Part shown: in pieces, positions 1 to 7,701 of the stretch
How positions within the stretch are numbered: the first letter of the stretch is position 1
Layout: each line of letters starts with the position of its first letter
NCBI RefSeq assembly: GCF_009902005.1
Contig: NZ_WUTT01000001.1
Coordinates: 2,384,227 to 2,448,226 of the forward strand
Length of the DNA stretch: 64,000 nt
Direction: 5' to 3'
From: Halomonas alimentaria
GTDB taxonomy: Bacteria > Pseudomonadota > Gammaproteobacteria > Pseudomonadales > Halomonadaceae
Program-made: the position numbers and the translations under genes
The notes under the pieces: generated by a model
What the model was told of the DNA's origin: nothing
What the model saw: the letters and a program-made list of their open reading frames with translations, nothing else
The model's database searches: none

Positions 1-1
1 C

Positions 2-523
2 CGTTCGACAGGGGCCGAGATCCTGTTCCGCGCCCTCACCGCAGCACGCCATGGCCATGTCTGGCCCGAGGACTTTCTGGAGGGCCCGCTGATCACCGAA
101 GCCACCCATTGTCAGATCCTCGGCGAGCTGCAGGCCGAGATCGACCGCAACACTCGGGAAGCCGGGGCCCAGGCAGGGACAGAAATCATCGAGTTGGCTC
201 GTCGACTGGGCCTGAGACCCGAACCTGCGGGACGCTCGCCCTCGGCCTGGTACGCAAACTGTCCCGGGAAATCCCATCGACTGATGATCAGCAGCAACTC
301 CAATCAGTTCGGTTGCGGGTACTGCCGTGTAAAAGGCGGCGCTGCTGAGCTAGAGGCACTAGCTCAAGAGCGAAAGCAAATAAATTCACCTACCTGCAAT
401 GTTTCGGATGACCGGACCGGATCAGGAGGGAAGAGTAGAGCTCGAGATCCCATGGCGGTCCAGAAAGAGCGGGACCTTTTCGAACGTCTCCGAGGAATAA
501 GAAACGTACCTTATTCCGAATAA
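2..523 (+). CDS. Partial protein with C-terminal CHC2-type zinc finger
   Basis: An open frame runs from the left edge of the window to a TAA at 521-523 with no internal stop, so the start lies outside the window. The visible 173 residues include a cluster WYANCP-x3-H, then FGCGYC followed by a KGG turn. This matches the CHC2 zinc finger (C-P-x3-H ... C-x2-C) that DnaG-type primases and some phage or plasmid proteins use to bind single-stranded DNA. Here the finger lies near the C-terminus instead of the N-terminus, so this is not an ordinary DnaG. The upstream part is helical and unrecognised. The gene converges on the BREX operon and a hairpin follows its stop. A phage, plasmid or island origin is inference; the function is unknown. 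Confidence 0.6.
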   Translation, partial: RSTGAEILFRALTAARHGHVWPEDFLEGPLITEATHCQILGELQAEIDRNTREAGAQAGTEIIELARRLGLRPEPAGRSPSAWYANCPGKSHRLMISSNSNQFGCGYCRVKGGAAELEALAQERKQINSPTCNVSDDRTGSGGKSRARDPMAVQKERDLFERLRGIRNVPYSE

Positions 524-545
524 CGCTACGCTAGTCGATCACCTT

Positions 546-569
546 GGGCCCCAGAAAATCATGGGGCCC
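546..569 (+). terminator. Hairpin downstream of the CHC2-finger gene
   Basis: GGGCCCC at 546-552 pairs with GGGGCCC at 563-569 across a 10-base A-rich loop. It starts 23 bases after the stop codon and is followed by the short T/C-rich run TCTTCAT. This is a plausible intrinsic terminator for the rightward gene, although the T tract is weak. Confidence 0.6.
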
Positions 570-697
570 TCTTCATATATGTGATAGGCATCGGGGAGTG
601 AGATGCCAAAAAGCCTGTCTATCCCATCCCACTGTCCCACCACCTAATATTGCAAATGAATCTTTCATATTTTTATATGACCAAATTGATGCAGGAT

Positions 698-736
698 AAA
701 AAAATGCTGCCCACCGAGATCACCTAATCACAGCAT
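698..736 (-). terminator. Possible terminator of the leftward BREX operon
   Basis: Read leftward, ATGCTG and CAGCAT form a 6-bp stem around a long 21-base loop, immediately followed by seven T (the A run at 698-704). It lies 55 bases beyond the last gene of the leftward operon. The stem is short, so this is tentative. The surrounding 640-790 stretch is markedly AT-rich and also carries a perfect TCATAT/ATATGA inverted repeat at 665-680. Confidence 0.4.
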
Positions 737-791
737 CTCATCGAGCCCACTGCGAGCAAATTTTTTAACAACATAAGATAAATTTAATAGC

Positions 792-1466
792 CTATCTTCT
801 TCGCCCGCTCCTTCCACTCCTTCTTTTTCTGCTCGGTGGCTTGGGAGGGTTCGCTCTCCTGGCATCCAGAGAATCCTTATAGCATTCCGCTTCTATCTCA
901 TTGCCTCTTTCAGAAATGTAGCTCAGCGAAATCTTCTCAGGCCCACTCTTTCTAAGAAAAGCAATGCATGCCGAAGTTACGCTGTCTCCATCACCGAACC
1001 CATGTGTGAGGTGGCGCCGAGTAAATACCACCTTCTCCTCACCCTCGAGCTCTCCAGAAATCTTTAATATATTCTGATCAACCCTGCTCACGAAACTAAT
1101 GATAAATGGCGACCACCCCTCTTTCTGCCAAGTGTAGGTTCTTGACGGGGCTGAGCGAGAAACATCTCCGATGAGTCCAGGCCGGCTATTGTGGTCTGTA
1201 CATGGATGCTTAGGCCATGGCGGACCAAGCTCATCGAAGAACACCCGACCGCCCTCAGGTGACTGATAGAAAAAGACAAAATCCCCACAAACGGGGCAGG
1301 TAGCATTCGGGATGGTAAAGCTTTCGTAGCTTTTATCGATCGGGGGCACACCCGGGAAATACCCCGAAAACGCGCCTGGTAATGAGTTACCAGAAGACTT
1401 TCCCTTGTGGCCCTCCCCGCCCCAGCCGCACCGGCAATCAGGCGAGTGATTCCATGCATTACACAT
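792..1466 (-). CDS. Uncharacterised Cys/His-rich protein, last gene of the BREX operon
   Basis: A 224-residue protein. The N-terminus has several Cys, His and Trp residues (CNAWNHSPDCRCGW), and residues of about 57-90 contain CPVCG followed by HPC, which looks like a zinc ribbon. The middle and C-terminal parts resemble no domain I can name, and the tail is strongly basic (KRRSGRSGRRR). I recognise it only as a conserved hypothetical type. It lies 40 bases downstream of the 73-residue gene and on the same strand as brxL, so it is probably the distal gene of the operon. Its base composition is lower in GC than the BREX core, as in the adjacent 1507-1728 gene. A nucleic-acid-binding accessory role is only a guess. 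Confidence 0.7.
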   Translation of the reverse strand: MCNAWNHSPDCRCGWGGEGHKGKSSGNSLPGAFSGYFPGVPPIDKSYESFTIPNATCPVCGDFVFFYQSPEGGRVFFDELGPPWPKHPCTDHNSRPGLIGDVSRSAPSRTYTWQKEGWSPFIISFVSRVDQNILKISGELEGEEKVVFTRRHLTHGFGDGDSVTSACIAFLRKSGPEKISLSYISERGNEIEAECYKDSLDARRANPPKPPSRKRRSGRSGRRR

Positions 1467-1506
1467 ATCACCTCCATAAAAGGTGAGTCGGCTTGCAGAA
1501 ACTCAT

Positions 1507-1728
1507 CTACTTTGGCTTCACGCCTCCGCCGCTGTAGAAACGGCGACCAGAGGTCCTGTACTCTTCCTTGTACTTCCTTCTAGCTTTGGCATAGGCAGCT
1601 TGACGAGTAAACCCCTTGCTTATCAGTTGGGAGGCCATCTCCTGCACCTTTTTCGAGTTCTGACCATCCCCCTGCGTCGAAGGCTTTCGCCTCATCAGAA
1701 TACCTTTCTGCTTATCGTTGAGCGGCAT
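1507..1728 (-). CDS. Small basic hypothetical protein
   Basis: A 73-residue protein, highly charged and basic, containing MRRKPSTQG and KARRKYKEEYRTSGRRF. No cysteine motif, signal peptide or membrane segment is visible, and I do not recognise a family. It lies 24 bases downstream of brxL and 40 bases upstream of the zinc-ribbon gene on the same strand, which argues for co-transcription. An antisense open frame (1483-1743) exists but has no ribosome binding site and unnatural composition, so the leftward reading is preferred. The composition suggests nucleic acid contact, without further support. Confidence 0.6.
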   Translation of the reverse strand: MPLNDKQKGILMRRKPSTQGDGQNSKKVQEMASQLISKGFTRQAAYAKARRKYKEEYRTSGRRFYSGGGVKPK

Positions 1729-1752
1729 ACATCACCTCGATAGCGGACTCAC

Positions 1753-3843
1753 CTACCCACGAAAAATATCCACCTTTGTCTCAAGGCACCTTCTCATGCT
1801 CAGATCATGTGCCCCTACCCCGAACCACAGATCAGGCTTCTGATAAAAATCCAGCCCGCGCCCGATCTTGATCATCCAGCCGTTGTCGATCCGAATCTCA
1901 CGATCATGCATATTCTCGTTGACCAGGATCTTTAGTTCGATATCCAGCTCCAGGAGGCTCTGCTTGAGCTCCTCGAAGCGTTCGTTGAGCATCTTGAGGT
2001 CGGTATCCTGGTCGTAGCTTGTCGTCAGCACGATCTTGCGGACAGTGGGTGACTTGATCACGGCCTCGCAGAAGCGCACGAAGTTGTGGATCTGGTGGTT
2101 GGCCCTGATGTAGGGGTCCTCGATCTCAACCTGCTTGGCACCCTGCAGGTAAGGCAGGATCAGCGCCTCATAGCTATAGCCGGTATCGCCATAGTGAATC
2201 GTGAAGTGCTGCTCCTCGGGCTCAGGTTTGGTCTCTGCTTCAATCGCCGGCGATGGTGGCTCTGTCGGCACTTCCACACCAGGCACCATGGGAGTACTGG
2301 TCTGTGTCTCCGCGGGCGTGTCGTCGCCCTCCTCCCCAGCGTGAATGTTGCGCCGGCTCGGCTCCTGGGTTGCCGCGGCAGTCCTCGACTCGGGGCAGTA
2401 GACAATTACTTCCTCTCCCGTAGCCGTGAAGTAGGAAAGATTGATACGCGAGAACTCATCATCGGTCTTGCGCTTGTTCATCTGCTCCTTGACCCGGCGG
2501 CGGGTCTCCACGGCATAGGCCACATACTCCTCGAACTCCTCATCGCTCGGCTTGCCGTTGGGATGAAGAATCTTGAGGAAGGCGCACAGCGTCTTCTTGA
2601 TGCCCTTCTCGTCGCGCCCCTCCACGGCATCGCCCAGCTTCACCCGGCTGGAGACCTCCTCGTAGCGGTTGGTCTGCTTGAACTGGTAGTGGAACGCCTC
2701 GGCCAGGTAGTCGGTGATAAAGCCGTAGTTGCCGGTCAGGAACTCGCTGCTGTTCTTGGGCATCTCCCAGCCAGGCAGGTAACAGGCGAAGCGGTCCTGC
2801 ACTGCCAGGTCGAACTCCTTGGGTAACGGTTGGAAGAGGTCATACACCTCCGAGTTGACGATCTGCTCCACGGAGAGATCCAGATTGCCCACATAGGCCA
2901 TGGAGGCCTGAGCGATGACCTCGACGCCGCGAGAGAAGCGGCCGTTAGCCATGAAGTCCTTCATGATCTGGATGGTGTCGGGATCCTTGATCTTGATCCC
3001 ACCGACCTCGTCGAAGGCAACGGTATCCCAGTACCCCACCAGGCCGATCTTGCGGCGCTGCACGTTGTAGAACAGGGTCGCCTTGGTAGCCTGGCCCCCG
3101 CTGATCAGCGTCGAGTAGGGTGAAAACTCGCTGTAGAAGTACGACTTGCCGGTGCCCCGCGGCCCCAGCTCGATGAAGTTGAAGTTAGGCTCGATCAGCG
3201 GTGCCAGGCGGGCGATGAAGTGGAACTTCACGCGCTTGGTTAGACGGGTCGGCTCCAGGCCTACCGAGCGCAGGATGACGTCCATCCAGTCATCACGGCT
3301 GAAGGCTTCGCGTCCCTCGCAGTAGCGGTCGAAGTCGAAACGACTCAGCTGGATCGGACGCAGGTCCTCCACGAAGAAGGCGTAATCGTCATCCTCGATC
3401 TCGTTGTAGCCGATGGTCACCTCGGCCCAGAGTCCACCCTGAAGCAACCGCTCGTTGTCACGATAGAACTTCTCGCTGATCGCCACGCGGCGGGAATCGA
3501 AGTTCTCCAGGGCAGCCCAGTGCCGCCGGTCCTTCTCGATATAGTTGACGTGAACCTTGTCGATGAAGCGATGCTTACCCTTGGTCGCCACCCGGGACTG
3601 GGCCGCGTTGGCCTCGTTGGGGCGCACGTAGTTGTCGTTGAGGGTATCCAGCACGGCTTCCATGCCGGCCTGGATCTCTTCCGGCTCGTCGCTGGCGCAG
3701 TAACGCGCCAGCAGAAACTCGAGCACGAAGGTCGGCACATTGGTGCCCTTCTTGATGCGGTGCAGGAGGTCCTTGCGAACCACCTTGCCATCGAACAGTG
3801 CGGTCAACTGCTGGTCGAGATTATCCTGATCAAATTGATCCAT
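1753..3843 (-). CDS. brxL: BREX AAA+ protein BrxL
   Basis: A 696-residue BrxL of BREX type 1, annotated in databases as Lon-protease-like. The family forms ring-shaped AAA+ assemblies on DNA and is needed for phage exclusion in several systems. The Walker A motif GPRGTGKS is at residues 227-234, with a Walker B-like FDEV near 277-280. An acidic, proline-rich linker (about 490-540) separates the ATPase part from a C-terminal domain starting at the HFTIHYGDTGYSYE segment, the MIT-C/phospholipase D-like domain typical of BrxL. The start codon lies 3 bases after the pglZ stop, so the two are translated from one message. Length is normal for the family. Its position directly after pglZ is the standard BREX type 1 order. 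Confidence 0.93.
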   Translation of the reverse strand: MDQFDQDNLDQQLTALFDGKVVRKDLLHRIKKGTNVPTFVLEFLLARYCASDEPEEIQAGMEAVLDTLNDNYVRPNEANAAQSRVATKGKHRFIDKVHVNYIEKDRRHWAALENFDSRRVAISEKFYRDNERLLQGGLWAEVTIGYNEIEDDDYAFFVEDLRPIQLSRFDFDRYCEGREAFSRDDWMDVILRSVGLEPTRLTKRVKFHFIARLAPLIEPNFNFIELGPRGTGKSYFYSEFSPYSTLISGGQATKATLFYNVQRRKIGLVGYWDTVAFDEVGGIKIKDPDTIQIMKDFMANGRFSRGVEVIAQASMAYVGNLDLSVEQIVNSEVYDLFQPLPKEFDLAVQDRFACYLPGWEMPKNSSEFLTGNYGFITDYLAEAFHYQFKQTNRYEEVSSRVKLGDAVEGRDEKGIKKTLCAFLKILHPNGKPSDEEFEEYVAYAVETRRRVKEQMNKRKTDDEFSRINLSYFTATGEEVIVYCPESRTAAATQEPSRRNIHAGEEGDDTPAETQTSTPMVPGVEVPTEPPSPAIEAETKPEPEEQHFTIHYGDTGYSYEALILPYLQGAKQVEIEDPYIRANHQIHNFVRFCEAVIKSPTVRKIVLTTSYDQDTDLKMLNERFEELKQSLLELDIELKILVNENMHDREIRIDNGWMIKIGRGLDFYQKPDLWFGVGAHDLSMRRCLETKVDIFRG

Positions 3844-3846
3844 GGC

Positions 3847-6372
3847 TTACACCGTATAGTCCGTTTCAAGGTCGATCTGGCTGTAGACAGTATGGGTCCT
3901 GGGGTCCAGGGCCTTCACCTTGAACTTGCCCTCGTATTCCATCTGCATCTTCAGGTTCACCTTCACCGCTTCACCCGGTTGCAGGCTCAGCGTGCCCGTC
4001 GCCGGGTTCACCGGGCCGGTCGCCCTGGCCTCGCCGACCACGTTGCCCTTCTTGTCCTGAGCCTCGAGCAAAATCTCGTAGCTGCCCTCACTGGAGAACA
4101 TGTCGGCCGCTTCAACGGCCACATCGATCACCGGCACCCGGGTGGTGATACGCGTCGCACCTTGCTTGTAGCTGATGCTGATGCTGGCTCGCTTCACGCT
4201 AGGCTGTTCGTGGCTTCTGAGCTGCATCCGGATCACCGGCACGACGCACTCCTGCAGCGAAAGGCCACCATGGAAGTACTGCAGGCCGACCCGGTAAGGC
4301 GCCATGGTGAGCGGTGCCGCTAGCCTCGCCGCATTGCTGCGTATCCCGAGGCGCTCGGTCTCCATCACCAGGTGGTGGTCATCCGCCGAGCCGTCACCCA
4401 GGGCACAGCGATCGTGAACGATCAGCCAGTCTCCATGCGGCTTAGTGGCCACATCACCGGCACCAGCATGGTTGTTCATGTAAAACCCGTGGTCGGTCGC
4501 GATCACCACCTCATGGAAGCCATGGTCGACCAGGCGGTTCACCGCCATGCGAATACGCTTCAGCGCATTGGTGATCTGTGCCGGAGCTGTCTCGGGGTGG
4601 TTCTCGAAGTGGCTGTCGATCTCCACGGAGCGCAACACCAGCAGGTCCGTCTCGGGGTCGATCTCGGGCCCCTTGTTGCGCACGAAGTCCTCGAGGCGCA
4701 TCTCGGCGAAACGTTGCCCATAGCGACGCCGGAAAGCGTCCATCCGCTGAGCCACGGTCGCTACCGGCTTACCGTCCAGCATGGGTACCACCCCATCCTC
4801 GCCCTTCTCCACCGTCAGCTGGTCATCGGCGCCGGGCAGCAGGCTGGCCATGCCCACCGGTGTCACGCTGGGGAGCTGAGCCAGTGACGGCTGCATCTCG
4901 ATCGAGCCGTCGTCAGCCAGCTGCTTCTCGAGTGCCACGCCCAGCTCATAGCGCAGCGCATCCACCATGAAGTAGGCCACCCGATGGCCGTTCTGCTTCA
5001 GCTGAGGGGCCACGAGACGATCGAAGGCCTGGGTATTGGCCAACATGCCGGGCAGCGGCCACCCAGTCTTCTTGATCAGTCGCATGAAGCATTGCTGGGC
5101 TGACTCCGCCAGGTTGGCGTAGCACTTACGGGCGCGCTGGATCAGCGCTGACATCTCGCCGCGAGTGTCTTGCCACACGTAGTCGCTCACCGCCTGCTCG
5201 AACTCACGATGCAGACGATCCATCTCACGCAGAGCGCCTACATAGAACTGCACGAGACCTTCCAGGCTATCGGAGTACTCCGGCAGGCGCTGCTCGAGGT
5301 CGTCGCAGACCTGAGCGAGCGACGCCGCTGAATCGACCAGATACCACTTCTCCCTGCTTTCCCCCTGGGCCGTCCATACGGAACGCTCATGCTGGCCCAG
5401 GATGCCTCGCACCCGCTCGATGTCCCCCTGGTCGAAGGCCGCCATAGCCTGCTGCAGAAAAGTCCGCTCCTCGAACGGGAAGGTATCGCGCACCCCCAGA
5501 TCGGTCAGTGCCCGGCACTGATCCGGCAGGTTCAGATCAGCCTCGATCTCCTCGGCCTTCTCGATATAGAGGTCCTGGCTGCGCCGATCATTGCGCAAGG
5601 TATCGCACAAACCTTCGATGATCGGGCGTACCCCCTCCTCGCCCCGGGGAATGTCGGCCAGGGCCTCGGGCAGTGACTCCGGCAGGTCAAACACGAACTC
5701 GCTGAACAGCACGAAACGCCACAGCTCATCGGCAATGGAGGACCAGGTCTTGCCGCGAGTACGCAGCTTCAGCCCCAGGGTACGCTTGAAGAGATCTCGC
5801 GCTTCACTCACCCAGGCATCATTGGCTTGCAGTGCCTCGAGCTGATGGGTGTCCGGCGCCATCAACCCCAGCAGGATGTCGCGGCTGGATTCCGCACCCA
5901 GCTGCGCGCGCAGGTTAGGCCAGCCCACACCGCCACCCACGGCATCGATCACAGCGAAATCGGGGTTGGCATCCTCGGCGAAGAGACGACGGATCTCCTC
6001 AGCATGCTCCGGCTTGGCCTTGAGGCACAGCGACTGGAAGCTGTCACCGTCGCCATCCGGAAAAACCCCGCCGCAGGCCGCGAAGGGAGAAAACGGGTCG
6101 ACCTGCTTGTGCTCCTCATCCACAGGGGCCTTCATCGGCACGTACACCAGCAGGCTCTTGATCTCGTTACGACCCAACGCCTGGAGAGAACACATCGCCT
6201 GTTCCCGGCTCTCGATGCTGCTCTCGGTGGCGTCCACCACTACTGTGGAATCACTCGCCAGCCCCTGGCACAGCCGGCGATAGCGAATCTCGGGGTCATA
6301 GACCACCACGACCGAGCTCATACGCAGCCGCTCGGCCAGCACCTGCTCCTGGATGTAGGCCTCGATACTCAT
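3847..6372 (-). CDS. pglZ: BREX alkaline-phosphatase-superfamily protein PglZ
   Basis: An 841-residue PglZ, the hallmark protein of BREX. It belongs to the alkaline phosphatase superfamily and is required for both host methylation and phage restriction in studied type 1 systems. The metal-binding nucleophile region is FMVDALRYE (D471), and a second metal-site motif VIATDHGFYMNN lies near residue 640. The N-terminal 400 residues are helical, as in BREX type 1 PglZ. It starts 201 bases downstream of the Fic gene, the longest gap in the operon, and that gap carries inverted repeats, so an internal promoter for pglZ-brxL is likely. The gene is intact and of normal length. Confidence 0.93.
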   Translation of the reverse strand: MSIEAYIQEQVLAERLRMSSVVVVYDPEIRYRRLCQGLASDSTVVVDATESSIESREQAMCSLQALGRNEIKSLLVYVPMKAPVDEEHKQVDPFSPFAACGGVFPDGDGDSFQSLCLKAKPEHAEEIRRLFAEDANPDFAVIDAVGGGVGWPNLRAQLGAESSRDILLGLMAPDTHQLEALQANDAWVSEARDLFKRTLGLKLRTRGKTWSSIADELWRFVLFSEFVFDLPESLPEALADIPRGEEGVRPIIEGLCDTLRNDRRSQDLYIEKAEEIEADLNLPDQCRALTDLGVRDTFPFEERTFLQQAMAAFDQGDIERVRGILGQHERSVWTAQGESREKWYLVDSAASLAQVCDDLEQRLPEYSDSLEGLVQFYVGALREMDRLHREFEQAVSDYVWQDTRGEMSALIQRARKCYANLAESAQQCFMRLIKKTGWPLPGMLANTQAFDRLVAPQLKQNGHRVAYFMVDALRYELGVALEKQLADDGSIEMQPSLAQLPSVTPVGMASLLPGADDQLTVEKGEDGVVPMLDGKPVATVAQRMDAFRRRYGQRFAEMRLEDFVRNKGPEIDPETDLLVLRSVEIDSHFENHPETAPAQITNALKRIRMAVNRLVDHGFHEVVIATDHGFYMNNHAGAGDVATKPHGDWLIVHDRCALGDGSADDHHLVMETERLGIRSNAARLAAPLTMAPYRVGLQYFHGGLSLQECVVPVIRMQLRSHEQPSVKRASISISYKQGATRITTRVPVIDVAVEAADMFSSEGSYEILLEAQDKKGNVVGEARATGPVNPATGTLSLQPGEAVKVNLKMQMEYEGKFKVKALDPRTHTVYSQIDLETDYTV

Positions 6373-6483
6373 CTAGTTCACACTCCTGTTCCCTGGCGCA
6401 TCGCCTACCGGATCTCGTGCCCGGCTAAATTCATGAGCCTGCTGGTCTGCATGATCCAAGTCCAGCAGCCTTGCGGCATCTGT

Positions 6484-6507
6484 TTGTCGCTCACGCGTAA
6501 GCGACAA
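6484..6507. promoter_or_regulatory. 24-bp palindrome upstream of pglZ
   Basis: Arms TTGTCGCT and AGCGACAA flank an eight-base centre that is itself nearly symmetrical, so the 24 bases match their reverse complement except for one symmetric pair. It lies between the Fic stop and the pglZ start with no T-run on the leftward side. It fits an operator for a dimeric regulator, or an RNA processing hairpin in the BREX message. No binding protein can be named. Confidence 0.5.
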
Positions 6508-6512
6508 CATTA

Positions 6513-6563
6513 TTTGTGGGTCATATTATGGATAAAGTGATCCACAAAACCTGTTGTGGCTCA
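6513..6563. promoter_or_regulatory. Three TTGTGGNTCA boxes upstream of pglZ
   Basis: TTGTGGGTCA (6514-6523), TTGTGGATCA in inverted orientation (6538-6547) and TTGTGGCTCA (6554-6563) lie within 50 bases. The first two form an inverted repeat with a 14-base AT-rich centre that reads CATAAT leftward (6525-6530), a possible -10 element for pglZ-brxL. The third box is 11 bases from the Fic stop codon. Clustering of near-identical 10-mers in an intergenic gap is typical of a repressor or activator site. The regulator is unknown; the adjacent Fic protein, which ends in a winged-helix-like segment, is one candidate. Confidence 0.5.
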
Positions 6564-6573
6564 CCGATGACCC

Positions 6574-7701
6574 TCAAAACGCTTCAGTCCCCTCAGCGAT
6601 ATTCAACAACGCAGGGAAGCACAGCACAGCAGCCCGGCGTCCGCTGGCTTCTATCAGGTCACGCAATACCGGATCTTCTCCTGATCGTAAAAGCTGGAGG
6701 ATCCGCTTGGCGGTGGCCTCGGGAATGCCTGCGCTAGCCACGAAATCCGAGCTCTTGAAGATCGGCCGCGCGAATATCCAGTCCAGGGCCAGGATGGCGT
6801 ACTGCGAGCGTGTCAGCTCGGGGAGCTCGCGCTTCATGCGCTCGTAGAGCTCGAGGATCTGCGTCGCCCGCTGCTGGTTCTCCTCGGCCTGGGACTGCAC
6901 GGCCTGGAGGAAGAAGCGGCACCACCCCGTCCAGTCGCCATCACGGGAAACCGCCAGCAGTCGATCGTAGTACTCATCCCGGCTGGCCTCGAAGAAGGCG
7001 CTGATGTAGAACATCGGCCGCTGGATCAGCCCGACCTGCCACATGAACAGCGGCACCAGCATGCGCCCAAGCCGGCCGTTACCGTCCAGGAAGGGGTGAA
7101 GCGCCTCGAATTCGGCATGCAGGATGGCCAACTGAACCAGGCGATCTGGAGCATCGGAGTGCGCGTAACGCTCCCAGGCGCCCATGGCATCCGGTAGCTT
7201 CTCGGCCGAGATGGGAACGAAGCGGGCCTGCTCGATGCTGCAGCCGGCAGGACCAATCCAGTTGGGAATGCGGCGATAGGCCCCCGGGGACTTGCCATGC
7301 CCCCTCACACCGGAGAGCAGCACCTTGTGCGCTTCGAGGATGACTCGCTGGGACAGCGGCAGCGCCTGCAGCATCTCTTCTGCCTGGCGTACCGCGGCAC
7401 GATAATTCTGGATCTCCTGGATGTCGGCACGGCGATCGGGGCTCAGTTCGGCCTTGTCTCCCTCTGCCTCGAACTCTAACACCTCACCCATGGTGGCCTG
7501 GGTGCCTTCGATACGCGACGACAGCACCGCCTCCTGGGTAGTCAGGGGCGACAGCAGAACCGAAGCGTTGGGAATGGCCGCCAGGGTCCCGTCGTAGCGC
7601 GCAACCGCCGCAGAAGCTGGCCCCAGCAGCGGAATCAGCTGTGGCCAGTCGAGCTGCTCGGGCGGAAAGTCACCCAGATGGTAGTGAACGGCCATCGCCA
7701 T
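6574..7701 (-). CDS. Fic-family AMP-transferase inside the BREX operon
   Basis: Fic proteins transfer AMP (or other nucleotide groups) to target proteins. The active-site loop HPFLDGNGRLGR is complete at residues 202-213. An inhibitory-helix motif SSRIEG (residues 61-66) precedes it in the Fic_N region, so activity is probably restrained in cis. The last 80 residues look like a winged helix (SSDFVASAGIPEATAKRIL). I chose the ATG at 7701, whose A is the last base of the DUF262 stop codon (TGATG) and which has GGAGAG five bases upstream; a longer frame starts at 7731. This coupling ties it to the DUF262 gene. Its role in BREX is unknown: it could be a second-line toxin, a regulator or a passenger. 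Confidence 0.85.
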   Translation of the reverse strand: MAMAVHYHLGDFPPEQLDWPQLIPLLGPASAAVARYDGTLAAIPNASVLLSPLTTQEAVLSSRIEGTQATMGEVLEFEAEGDKAELSPDRRADIQEIQNYRAAVRQAEEMLQALPLSQRVILEAHKVLLSGVRGHGKSPGAYRRIPNWIGPAGCSIEQARFVPISAEKLPDAMGAWERYAHSDAPDRLVQLAILHAEFEALHPFLDGNGRLGRMLVPLFMWQVGLIQRPMFYISAFFEASRDEYYDRLLAVSRDGDWTGWCRFFLQAVQSQAEENQQRATQILELYERMKRELPELTRSQYAILALDWIFARPIFKSSDFVASAGIPEATAKRILQLLRSGEDPVLRDLIEASGRRAAVLCFPALLNIAEGTEAF

